Shown here: positions 16,003 through 23,073 of the stretch, piece by piece | Position numbering within the stretch: position 1 is the stretch's first letter | Layout: each line of letters opens with the position of its first letter | From: Lysobacter silvisoli | GTDB taxonomy: Bacteria > Pseudomonadota > Gammaproteobacteria > Xanthomonadales > Xanthomonadaceae | Length of the DNA stretch: 64,000 nt | Reading direction: 5' to 3' | NCBI RefSeq assembly: GCF_003382365.1 | Contig: NZ_QTSU01000003.1 | Span: forward strand, 310,001-374,000 | Notes under the pieces: generated by a model | The model's database searches: none | Seen by the model: the letters and a program-made list of their open reading frames with translations, nothing else | Told to the model about the DNA's origin: nothing | Position numbers and translations under genes: made by a program

Positions 16003-16911
16003 CTAGCGCGGCGTGCGCTCCAGGACGTAGTCCACCGCATACAAATCCATGCCCAGCGCATCCGAGCGCCGCGCCGAGTACAGCAGGCGCGAGGGCCGCG
16101 ACCAGTCGAGCATGGCGCCGTAGCTGTCCTGGCGCTCGTGGTTGATCGGCGCGGGCAGGCGGACGCCGGCGCCATAGTGCCCCTTGTGCGGCACGGCCAC
16201 AAACAGGTCCACGCGCGATTGGCCGAAGTCGGCGGCGCGTGCGAACACGATGCTGCGGCCGTCGGCCAGGAAGGTGGGATCGAACTCCTGGGCGGCGGTG
16301 TTGAGTGCGCCCGGCAGGCGCTGCGCGCTGTCGAAGCGGCCGGCGCGCCAGCGCGCCGTGTACAGGTCATGCCCACCCGCGCCGCCGGGACGGTCGCTGG
16401 AGTACAGCAGCAGGCGGCCGTCGGGCGAGAGCATGGGCGCGAATTCGTTGCTCGTGCTGTTCACCGCCGCGCCCAGGGATTCGACCGGGCCGTAGCCCTG
16501 CGCCAGCACCGCGACGCGATACAGGTCGTCGCCGCCGAGACCACCGGGGCGGTCGGAGCAGAAATACAGGTAACGGCCATCGGCGGAATAGGCGGGGTCG
16601 AAGTCGCGGCCCGCGGAGTTGAACGGCAGCGGTGCGGCCGGTCCCCAGCCGTCGACGCTGCGGCGCGAGATCCACAAGTCGTAACCGCCAGCGCCGCCGG
16701 GGCGGTTGCGGCTGAACCAGACCGCGCTGCGGCCGTCGGGGCTAAGGGTGAGGCGGATCTCGGCGTATTGGGTGGAGGCGATGTCCGGTGCGAACAGCGT
16801 CGGTTCGCCCGACGCGCGCAGCGTCACCGTGTCATCGCCGGCAACGGCCGGTGCGCATGCGCTCGCGGCGATCAACGCCGCAAGGCTCAGATTGAGCGTA
16901 CGTAAAGTCAT
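16003..16911 (-). CDS. Exported PD40/TolB-like beta-propeller protein
   Basis: This 302-residue periplasmic protein has a signal peptide (1-24, ending CAPAVAG). The mature part is a series of PD40 blades marked by repeats FSRNRPGGAGGYDLW, CSDRPGGLGGDDLYR and SSDRPGGAGGHDLYT, each preceded by an (L/S)xDGR turn. Such WD40-like propellers are protein- or glycan-binding platforms as in TolB and OmpA-linked PD40 proteins; no enzyme site is visible. Five or six blades can be counted, fewer than in TolB. The cysteine in the signal region (SACAPA) is not in a convincing lipobox. It is probably co-transcribed with the downstream membrane protein. Confidence 0.8.
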   Translation of the reverse strand: MTLRTLNLSLAALIAASACAPAVAGDDTVTLRASGEPTLFAPDIASTQYAEIRLTLSPDGRSAVWFSRNRPGGAGGYDLWISRRSVDGWGPAAPLPFNSAGRDFDPAYSADGRYLYFCSDRPGGLGGDDLYRVAVLAQGYGPVESLGAAVNSTSNEFAPMLSPDGRLLLYSSDRPGGAGGHDLYTARWRAGRFDSAQRLPGALNTAAQEFDPTFLADGRSIVFARAADFGQSRVDLFVAVPHKGHYGAGVRLPAPINHERQDSYGAMLDWSRPSRLLYSARRSDALGMDLYAVDYVLERTPR

Positions 16912-17011
16912 GCGCGGGTCCGGCAGGGAGCGATCCCAGCATCATCGCGCCGCCCAACGCCGCCGACCACGCGAAGATCGCGCGCGAGGGCAAGCCAGAC
17001 TTAGCCTGCGC

Positions 17012-17497
17012 TCAGCGGCAGCGCAGATGCCGTTCGGTCACGCCGAAGTCCTGCGCGACCTGGCGCAGGTGGGCGCCGCCGCGCATGGCCGAGCGCATGG
17101 CGATGCGGCGCAGGGCGATGAACACGCCCCAGGCCGAGGGCACTTCGACCGTGCCCGCGGCGCTGGCGTGCGCGAGCAGGCGCGCGTGCGACTCCGGCCC
17201 CAGCGCCACGCCCAGGCGTTGCTCGAAGCCCTGACGGTCGCGCGGCACGTACAGCCGGCGTCCGCCCAAGGCGCGTACGAAGCGCAGCATGGCGGCGAAG
17301 CCGTCGTGGCCGGCGATCTCCGCCGCCACCCAGGGCAGCGCGGCCAGCACCGCCACGCGGTGCTGTTCGCAGAACTCGCACAGCGCGTCGAAGGCCGCCG
17401 TGTCCGGCGGCGGCAGGCCCAGGAACAGGGCGGTCGGCGCCGCCGCGCTGGGCGGTGCGGCGGCGGCAAGGGACGGCGGCGCCAAGGTCGTGTGCAT
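17012..17497 (-). CDS. Small protein with C-terminal helix-turn-helix
   Basis: This is a 161-residue protein of unknown family. The last 40 residues (IALRRIAMRSAMRGG, then LRQVAQDFGVTERHLR) look like a helix-turn-helix of the kind in Mor/C phage activators and Fis-like proteins; the protein ends almost at once after the recognition helix. The remainder is alpha-rich without clear motifs (FDALCEFCEQHRVAVLAALP). The ATG at 17497 is preferred over the open frame further up, which is Arg/Ala low-complexity. It is divergent from the small gene at 17634; the 136-base gap between them could hold a shared regulatory region. A DNA-binding role is inferred only from the C-terminal pattern. Confidence 0.55.
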   Translation of the reverse strand: MHTTLAPPSLAAAAPPSAAAPTALFLGLPPPDTAAFDALCEFCEQHRVAVLAALPWVAAEIAGHDGFAAMLRFVRALGGRRLYVPRDRQGFEQRLGVALGPESHARLLAHASAAGTVEVPSAWGVFIALRRIAMRSAMRGGAHLRQVAQDFGVTERHLRCR

Positions 17498-17633
17498 ACC
17501 GACTAGAACGCCGCCACCGCGGCGCCGTGAAGGCCGCGCGCGTGAAGCCCCGGCGGCTGCGTGCGGCTTCCGCATGCCGCCGCGCGCGGCGGAAGCCTAC
17601 AAGGACCACTCCAGCCCACCGTAGGAGCAGACC

Positions 17634-18068
17634 ATGCCGTACACGATCAACGCCGGCGCCAATGCACTGGCCATCGCCGAGCGCGAATGGGCCGCAGCGG
17701 CCAACGTCGCCGCCGTCAACGGCGACACCCAGCCGACCATCCAGTTCACCGCCTTCACCTCCTGCATCGGCATCGCCGCGCGCAATGTCGCCGCCACCCA
17801 GGTCATCGGCATCCACCTGTCGATCTACGACGGCAACACCATCTTCACCGCGGCCGACGTGCCCAACGTGATCGCGATCCTGACCGCGCAGAACTACGAC
17901 GCCAACAACGTCTTCATCATCGGTCAGACCTCGGCCTGGGAGGCCTCGGTCAACGCCGCCTACGCGGCCCTGGTCGCGGCGCTGCCCAACGCGCAGATCT
18001 ACACCCTTGGCGACGGCACCTATGGCGCCGGCATCAGCGCCGGCGGCGCCTTGGAACCCACCTACTGA
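17634..18068 (+). CDS. Unknown 144-residue protein with CheD/CNF-like Cys-His pattern
   Basis: This is a small protein of unknown family with a clear ribosome site (TAGGAG, 7 bases before ATG) and no signal peptide. The region from residue 36 to 66 (QFTAFTSCIGIAARN, then VIGIHLSIYD) has Cys44 and His61 in neighbouring strands, 17 residues apart. In the CheD and CNF deamidase families the nucleophilic Cys and the His are set almost the same way, with a Thr a few residues ahead (here Thr39 or Thr42). The rest is alternating strands and helices, ending GDGTYGAGISAGG. A glutamine-deamidase fold is a hypothesis; no chemotaxis genes are near. It is 23 bases from the next gene and likely shares its transcript. 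Confidence 0.65.
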   Translation: MPYTINAGANALAIAEREWAAAANVAAVNGDTQPTIQFTAFTSCIGIAARNVAATQVIGIHLSIYDGNTIFTAADVPNVIAILTAQNYDANNVFIIGQTSAWEASVNAAYAALVAALPNAQIYTLGDGTYGAGISAGGALEPTY

Positions 18069-18091
18069 ACCCTGTCAGCGGAGAACCCCGT

Positions 18092-18553
18092 ATGCGCACG
18101 ATCGCCGTATTCGCCGCCGCGTGGCTGGCCCTGTGGGTCCTGCCGGCGCGCGCCGAGGTCTGCACCAACCTGGTCACGGTGCAGATGAGCGCCATCCCCG
18201 AAATGAACGGCCAGAGCGGCGGCCATCTGGCCGCGCACGTACCCAACGTGACTCCGCCGCAGGGCTGGACCCAGCAGGGACGCACGCTGTTCTGGGACCG
18301 CCAGGCCTGGGAAGAGGCCTACGACCAGCTCGCCCGCCAGCAGGTGCCGCTGTACTGCGCCGACAACGCGCCCAACGGCTCGGAGGCGGCGCGCACGATC
18401 TATCGCCAGTACTTCGCCCATCAGTGCACGGCCGCCAACGGCCAGGGCGTGTGCACCCGCGCCAACGACGTGCAGGTGAATGCGGTGCAGATCGTGATGC
18501 GCCGGATCAACGACCGTTGGGTGGTGTACACGGCGTATCCGACGCCGAACTGA
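18092..18553 (+). CDS. Secreted protein with RNase A-like toxin pattern
   Basis: This is a 153-residue exported protein (signal peptide 1-21, ending LPARA). The mature part starts near a cysteine and contains SGGHLAAHVPNV (His45, His49), GRTLFWDRQAWEEAY, and a C terminus RWVVYTAYP. A GGH...HV segment, a central W/A helix and a terminal T-x-Y-P (Thr147, Tyr149) are what I recall of the bacterial RNase A-like domain of some CdiA toxins, in which His, Arg, Thr and Tyr are catalytic. Arg64 would be a candidate for the arginine. Four cysteines (24, 89, 112, 121) could form two disulfides. The assignment is tentative; an uncharacterised periplasmic family is the alternative. No dedicated immunity gene is evident. 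Confidence 0.6.
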   Translation: MRTIAVFAAAWLALWVLPARAEVCTNLVTVQMSAIPEMNGQSGGHLAAHVPNVTPPQGWTQQGRTLFWDRQAWEEAYDQLARQQVPLYCADNAPNGSEAARTIYRQYFAHQCTAANGQGVCTRANDVQVNAVQIVMRRINDRWVVYTAYPTPN

Positions 18554-18890
18554 GCGGGTTGCTGGTGTAGTTCCCCCCCTTTGAAAAAGGGGGCTAGGGG
18601 GGATTTGCTTTCCGTCACTCGTGCGAGAAAAAGCAAATCCCCCGCGTAGCTGCGAAGTACAGACCTCGCGAGTTCGTCCAGCGCCGCCCCCTTTTTCAAA
18701 GGGGGCAATGGATCCGACGCCGAATCGAGCGGTTGCTGTTGCAGTTCCCCCCTTTGAAAAAGGGGGGCAGGGGGGATTTGCTTTCCGCCACGTGTGCGAG
18801 AAGAAGCAAATCCCCCGCGTAGCTGCGAAGTACAGGCTCCGCGAGTTCGCCCAGCGCCGCCCCCTTTTCCAAAGGGGGCAATGGAGATTC
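18541..18890. repeat. Tandem 174-bp repeat of CCCCCTTTGAAAAAGGGGG elements
   Basis: Two units, starting at about 18543 and 18717, each contain TTCCCCCCTTTGAAAAAGGGGG, then GGGGGATTTGCTTTCCG, its reverse GCAAATCCCCCGCG, and finally GCCCCCTTTTTCAAAGGGGGCAATGGA. Each unit starts with ATCCGACGCCGAA followed by GAGCGG and GTTGCTG. In unit 1 this is the last coding stretch of the secreted-protein gene, so the array has copied the gene tail. The gap up to the polymerase gene holds nothing else recognisable. Confidence 0.75.
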
Positions 18891-18962
18891 GTCGCACCAC
18901 CGGGACTAGGGCGCGACCCGCTGCGCGCGCTAGCATGCGGCCACCCCACCGCGGCGCCGCCC

Positions 18963-20093
18963 GTGTCCGTCCCCAACCGCAAAGTCCTGCATGTCGACAT
19001 GGACGCGTTCTACGCGTCGGTCGAGCAGCGCGACGATCCCGCGCTGCGCGGCGTGCCGGTGGTGGTGGCCTGGCGCGGCGCGCGTTCGGTGGTGTGCGCG
19101 GCCAGTTACGAGGCGCGCAAGTTCGGCGTGCGCTCGGCGATGCCGGCGGTGCGCGCCGAACGCCTGTGCCCGCACGCGGTCTTCGTGCCGCCGGATTTCG
19201 TGCGCTACAAGGCGGTCTCGCGCCAGGTGCGCGAGATCTTCTCCCGCCACACGGACCTGATCGAACCGCTGTCGTTGGACGAGGCCTACCTGGACGTCAC
19301 CGCGACCAAGACCGGCCTGCCCAGCGCCACCGCCACGGCCGAGGCGATTCGCGCGGCGATCCGCGAGGAGACCCAGCTCACCGCCTCGGCCGGCGTGGCG
19401 CCGAACAAGTTCCTGGCCAAGATCGCCTCGGACTGGCGCAAGCCCGACGGCTTGTTCGTGATCCGCCCGCAGCAGATCGAGGCCTTCCTGGCGCCTTTGC
19501 CGGTGGGCCGCCTGCCCGGTGTGGGCAAGGTGATGGAGGCCAAGCTGGCCGAGCTGGGCGTGCAGGTGGTGGCCGACCTGCGCGCGCTGGGCGAGCAGGC
19601 GCTGGAACGGCGCTTCGGCCGTTGGGGCCGGCGCCTGCACGAGTTGTCGCTGGGCATCGACGAGCGCGCGGTGGAGCCGGAGCGGCCGACCCTGCAGATC
19701 TCGGCCGAGGACACCTTCGAAACCGACCTGCGCCTGGACGAGATCGAACCGCACATCCGCCGCCTGGCGTCCAAGACCTGGGCCGGCTATCAGCGCGAAC
19801 CGGGGCGGCTGGCGCGCACCGTGGTGCTCAAGCTCAAGACCGCCGACTTCCGCGTGCTCACCCGCAGCTTGACCCAGCCGATGCCGCCGGGCAGCGAGCG
19901 CGAGCTGGCCGACATCGCCTGCGCCTTGCGCGCGCGGGTGGAGCATGCGCCGGACACCTTGTACCGCTTGGTCGGCGTGGGGCTGTCGGGGTTCGTGGAT
20001 GAGGACGGGTATCGGGCGCAGACGGATTTGTTCGCGTCTGAGGAAGCATCGCTGCCCCCCGATCGACTTCCCCCTTTGGAAAAGGGGGATTGA
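18963..20093 (+). CDS. dinB: DNA polymerase IV (Y family)
   Basis: This is an error-prone translesion polymerase of 376 residues starting at GTG 18963 (VSVPNRKVLHVDMDAFYASVE); the open frame runs far upstream through repeats, but only this start gives the family N terminus. Catalytic acids are Asp12 in HVDMDAF and Asp106/Glu107 in LSLDEAY. The thumb/helix-hairpin-helix segment is RLPGVGKVMEAKLAELGV, and the little-finger domain runs from about 240 to 350. The last eight or so residues (PPLEKGD and the stop) are encoded by a copy of the CCCCCTTTGGAAAAGGGGG repeat, so the natural C terminus has been replaced. No typical beta-clamp motif is left at the extreme end. Confidence 0.93.
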   Translation: MSVPNRKVLHVDMDAFYASVEQRDDPALRGVPVVVAWRGARSVVCAASYEARKFGVRSAMPAVRAERLCPHAVFVPPDFVRYKAVSRQVREIFSRHTDLIEPLSLDEAYLDVTATKTGLPSATATAEAIRAAIREETQLTASAGVAPNKFLAKIASDWRKPDGLFVIRPQQIEAFLAPLPVGRLPGVGKVMEAKLAELGVQVVADLRALGEQALERRFGRWGRRLHELSLGIDERAVEPERPTLQISAEDTFETDLRLDEIEPHIRRLASKTWAGYQREPGRLARTVVLKLKTADFRVLTRSLTQPMPPGSERELADIACALRARVEHAPDTLYRLVGVGLSGFVDEDGYRAQTDLFASEEASLPPDRLPPLEKGD

Positions 20094-20165
20094 GGGGGAT
20101 TTGCTCTTAGGGGCATTGGGAGCAAAAGCAAATCCCCTAGCCCCCCCATTTTCAAAGAGGGGAAC
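20064..20165. repeat. CCCCCTTTGGAAAAGGGGG repeat pair overlapping dinB end
   Basis: Two inverted elements occur here: TTCCCCCTTTGGAAAAGGGG with GAGGGGGATTTGCTCTT, and AGCAAAAGCAAATCCCC with CCCCATTTTCAAAGAGGGG. They belong to the same family as 18541-18890 and 50396-50446. The first element contains the final codons and stop of the polymerase gene. Confidence 0.75.
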
Positions 20166-20195
20166 AGAAACAAAGGGGGATCGACGCGACGGAGA

Positions 20196-21344
20196 TCAAC
20201 GCGACGCCGTGCGCCACCACGCTGCGGTCGGCGGCGGCGCGTGCAGGTCCACCGTCTGGCCCATCACCGGCGTCAGCGTGGCCACGTCGGCCGCTTGCGC
20301 CAGCGCGGTGATGCGCTCCATCGGGTCGGTCCAGGCGTGCATGGCCAGGTCGAAGGTGCCGTTGTGGATCGGCAGCAGGCGGCGGCCGCGCAGGTCCAGG
20401 TGCGCCTGCAGGGTCTGCTCGGGCAGCATGTGCACGCCCGCCCATTGCGGGTTGTAGGCGCCGCATTCCAGCAGGGTCAGATCGAAGGGGCCGTACTTCT
20501 CGCCGATCGCCTTGAAGCCGTCGAAGTAGCCGGTGTCGCCGCTGAAATACAGATTCAGCGACGGGCTGCGGATCACCCACGAGGTCCACAGCGTGGGGTT
20601 GTCGGCGAACATCGCGCGACCGGAGAAGTGCTGCGAGGGCGTGGCGACGAAGTGCATGTTGCCGATCTCGGCGCTCTGCCACCAATCCAACTGCTTGACC
20701 TTCGCCGCGTCCACGCCCCATTCCACCAGCAGGTCGCCCACGCCCAGCGGCGCGAGGAAATGCTCGGTCTTGTCCGCCAGCGCCAGCACCGCGGCCTTGT
20801 CCAGGTGATCGTAATGGTCGTGCGAGAGGATCACGCCCTTGATCGGCGGCAGTTCCTCGATGCGCATGGGCGGGGCGTGGAAGCGCTTGGGTCCGGCCCA
20901 CTGCACCGGCGAGGCGCGTTCGGAAAACACCGGATCGGTCAGCCAGAACGCGCCGTCGAGCTTGAGCAGCACGGTGGAATGGCCGAAGCGCACCAGGGTG
21001 CCCTCCGGTGCGGCCAGCAACTGCGCCTGGGTCAGCGCCGACACCGGCGGCGCGGTGCTGGGCACGGTGTCGGCGGGCTTGTCGAACAGGAAGCGCCACA
21101 GCATGGCCGGCATTTCGCGCCAGCCCACGGTCTTAGGTTCGACCGGGTTGCGGAAGCCGCCGTCGCGGTATTGCGGCGAGTCGGGATAGGGGAGGGAGCG
21201 GCAGGCGCTCAGGGCGGTGGCGGTCATCAGCAGGCTAGTCGTCATCAGTAGGAACAGCGCGCGTCTCGCGCGCGGGCGGCGCGTCGCTCGCGCCGGGGAG
21301 GGCACGCGCACGGCGGTGCCGGGGATGGGATCGTGAGCGGCCAT
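20196..21344 (-). CDS. Metallo-beta-lactamase-fold hydrolase, probable lipoprotein (NAPE-PLD/UlaG-like)
   Basis: The 382-residue protein has a basic N terminus, a hydrophobic stretch and a lipobox TALSAC (Cys48), so it is likely a membrane-anchored lipoprotein facing the periplasm. The metallo-beta-lactamase core shows the HxHxDH motif as LSHDHYDHLD and further ligands in ATPSQHFSG, FSGDTGYF and LPIHNGTFD. The block around GPKRFHAPPMRIEELPPIKG is typical of the NAPE-phospholipase D/RomA group, which suggests a phosphodiester or lactone substrate. The substrate is not determined by sequence. The long start at 21344 keeps a charged n-region; ATG 21245 would leave the lipobox without one. The preceding acetyltransferase gene ends 3 bases away. 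Confidence 0.82.
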   Translation of the reverse strand: MAAHDPIPGTAVRVPSPARATRRPRARRALFLLMTTSLLMTATALSACRSLPYPDSPQYRDGGFRNPVEPKTVGWREMPAMLWRFLFDKPADTVPSTAPPVSALTQAQLLAAPEGTLVRFGHSTVLLKLDGAFWLTDPVFSERASPVQWAGPKRFHAPPMRIEELPPIKGVILSHDHYDHLDKAAVLALADKTEHFLAPLGVGDLLVEWGVDAAKVKQLDWWQSAEIGNMHFVATPSQHFSGRAMFADNPTLWTSWVIRSPSLNLYFSGDTGYFDGFKAIGEKYGPFDLTLLECGAYNPQWAGVHMLPEQTLQAHLDLRGRRLLPIHNGTFDLAMHAWTDPMERITALAQAADVATLTPVMGQTVDLHAPPPTAAWWRTASR

Positions 21345-21347
21345 GGT

Positions 21348-21881
21348 TCAATGCGCGTCGTCGGCCAGCGGCAGCACGTAGCGCAGCGATTCGATCCGGG
21401 TCGCGCGCCGCGGCAGATCCAGCGCGCGCGCCGCCTCGCTCCAGGCCGGCGCATGCCATTGCAGGTTGGCGCAGCCGAAGCGGCGCGCGGCGGCCAGCGC
21501 CTGTTCGAACAGCAGCGCTTCCACCGCGCGCTCGCGCCAGTCGGGGCGCACGTACAGGCCGTCCAGGCTGAGGTGGTAGGCGCGTTCCAGCAGCGACAGG
21601 CCGACGCTGGCGCTGGCATAGCCCACCGGCTCCTCGCCGGCGTAGGCAATCCAGGCCCAGGCGCGCAGCGGCGGCTCGAACAGCGCTTCCTCCAGCTCCA
21701 GCAGGGTGTCGCGCGCGGGGCCGTAGGGCAGGCGTTCGAATGCGGCCTGGCCGGCGTGCTCGTCGCACAGGCGCAGCAGCGCGGGCAGGTCCTCGCGGCG
21801 CACCGCGCGGGCGATGGTCGCGGCCTGGCGCGAACGCACCGGGGCGATGGCTGGTGCGCTGTGCAGGGCGGGCGCGTTCAT
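21348..21881 (-). CDS. GNAT-family N-acetyltransferase
   Basis: This is a 177-residue acetyl-CoA-dependent transferase. The core motif sequence is visible as AWIAYAGEEPVGYASASVG (motif D/A strand), then LDGLYVRPDWRERAVEALLFEQALAAARRFGC, in which the family pyrophosphate-loop R/Q-x-x-G-x-G/A is altered to RERAVE. This deviation in the CoA-binding loop makes activity less certain. The substrate is unknown. Its ATG overlaps the stop of the upstream lipoprotein gene by 4 bases (21878-21881) and its stop lies 3 bases before the metallo-hydrolase, so the three genes form an operon. Confidence 0.75.
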   Translation of the reverse strand: MNAPALHSAPAIAPVRSRQAATIARAVRREDLPALLRLCDEHAGQAAFERLPYGPARDTLLELEEALFEPPLRAWAWIAYAGEEPVGYASASVGLSLLERAYHLSLDGLYVRPDWRERAVEALLFEQALAAARRFGCANLQWHAPAWSEAARALDLPRRATRIESLRYVLPLADDAH

Positions 21882-22228
21882 ACCTCGGCCCCCAGGTCGA
21901 CCGCGCCGGCATCGGACGGCGCGCAGCCCAGTGCGCTGCGGCGCTCGCGCACCAGCTGCAGGCGCCGCTCGGCCTCGTTCAGCGCCGAACCGGCGGCGGC
22001 GTAGCGCACGCCCATGGCCATCGGCAGCACCGCCTTCCAGGCCGACTTGCGTGCGTTGCGCGCGGCGTCGCGGCTGCGCTCGTTCAGGACCTGCTCCTGC
22101 GCCAGGCGCTCGCAATCCAGCTCGGCGAGTACGGCGATCGGGGTCTGGCTGCGCGGGATAGACGCGCAGCCGGCGAGCAGGGACGGGGTTAGGATCAGGA
22201 CCAAGGCGGGATGGGGCGGGGCGTGCAT
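21878..22228 (-). CDS. Small lipoprotein
   Basis: This 116-residue protein has a classical lipoprotein signal: hydrophobic ALVLILTPSLLAGC with the lipobox LAGC (Cys21) and Ala/Ser after it, which favours the outer membrane. The mature part is mostly helical and charged (ELDCERLAQEQVLNERSRDA, later SALNEAERRLQLVRERRS), probably a coiled coil. No family is recognised. It is the first gene of a three-gene operon with the acetyltransferase and the lipid-anchored metallo-hydrolase. Confidence 0.7.
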   Translation of the reverse strand: MHAPPHPALVLILTPSLLAGCASIPRSQTPIAVLAELDCERLAQEQVLNERSRDAARNARKSAWKAVLPMAMGVRYAAAGSALNEAERRLQLVRERRSALGCAPSDAGAVDLGAEV

Positions 22229-22288
22229 GCGCTCTCCGTTCGGTCCGGCCCGTGGGGGAGGGCCGGCAACACGATGCTGCGCGGCGGG

Positions 22289-22325
22289 TTTTAAGAAGTT
22301 TTTAAACGCTTTAAGAACTTCTTAA
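22289..22325. promoter_or_regulatory. TTAAG/CTTAA operator ahead of the two-component operon
   Basis: An AT-rich block holds the inverted repeat TTAAGAAGTT (22291-22300) and AACTTCTTAA (22316-22325), plus a direct repeat TTTAAGAA at 22290 and 22310, two helical turns apart. CTTAA/TTAAG half-sites are the recognition elements of the PmrA/QseB class of regulators. The block sits about 85 bases upstream of the response-regulator gene, which suggests autoregulation. It may also serve the divergent lipoprotein gene at 22228. Confidence 0.6.
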
Positions 22326-22407
22326 TCGCCTGCGCGCATGCTGTTTCCATGCCCTGCTCGCTTCAGCTCAGAACGCCCCGCTCATCACGCACGCACCGGT
22401 TGCCGCA

Positions 22408-23073
22408 ATGAACATCCTGCTGGTCGAAGACGACACCATGCTCGCCGAAGCCGTGCGCGACGGACTGCGCCGCAACGGCTTCGAGGTCGACTGGGTCGGC
22501 GATGCCGCGCGTGCCAAGACCGCGCTGGTGGATCACCACTACGCCGCGGTGCTGCTGGACCTGGGCCTGCCCGGCAGCTCAGGCCTGAGCGTGCTGTCGA
22601 CCCTGCGCGGCCGTTATGACGCCACGCCGGTGCTGATCCTGACCGCGCGCGACAAGCTCAGCGACCGCATCGTGGGCCTGGACGCGGGCGCCGACGACTA
22701 CATCGTCAAACCGTTCCAGCCCGACGAGCTGTACGCGCGGTTGCGCGCGGTGATGCGCCGCAGCCAGGGCCGGGTGTCGCCGGTGCTCAGTTACGCCAAC
22801 CTGGTGCTGGACCCGGCGCGACGCGAGGTCACCCGCGACGGCGAGGCGGTGGCTCTGAGCGCGCACGAGTTCCGCACCCTGATGCTGCTGATGGAGCGCC
22901 AGGGCCGCGTGGTCACCCGCGAGCAGTTGGAGGAAGCGGTGTACGGCAGTTCCGGCACCATCGAGAGCAACACCATCGCCGTGTACATCCACCAGCTGCG
23001 GCGCAAGCTCGGCGAGCACGTGATCGCCACCGTGCACGGCTACGGCTACCGCATCGGCGGGACCACGGCATGA
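22408..23073 (+). CDS. OmpR-family response regulator (QseB/PmrA-like)
   Basis: The 221-residue regulator has a receiver domain (1-115) with the acidic pair in VEDDTM, the phospho-acceptor Asp in AAVLLDLGLPG, Thr in ILTARD and Lys in DYIVKPFQ. The winged-helix output domain (about 125-220) includes LSAHEFRTLMLLMERQGRVV and the recognition region NTIAVYIHQLRRKLG. The order of residues fits the QseB/PmrA subgroup. Its stop overlaps the ATG of the kinase gene by 4 bases. A palindromic TTAAG-type operator lies just upstream. The family controls envelope, lipid A or motility functions; the signal here is unknown. Confidence 0.92.
   Translation: MNILLVEDDTMLAEAVRDGLRRNGFEVDWVGDAARAKTALVDHHYAAVLLDLGLPGSSGLSVLSTLRGRYDATPVLILTARDKLSDRIVGLDAGADDYIVKPFQPDELYARLRAVMRRSQGRVSPVLSYANLVLDPARREVTRDGEAVALSAHEFRTLMLLMERQGRVVTREQLEEAVYGSSGTIESNTIAVYIHQLRRKLGEHVIATVHGYGYRIGGTTA

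Noticed and set aside
18621-18962. N-terminal extension of the DinB reading frame
   Set aside because: It is translated repeat DNA with no family similarity; the GTG at 18963 gives the normal polymerase N terminus.
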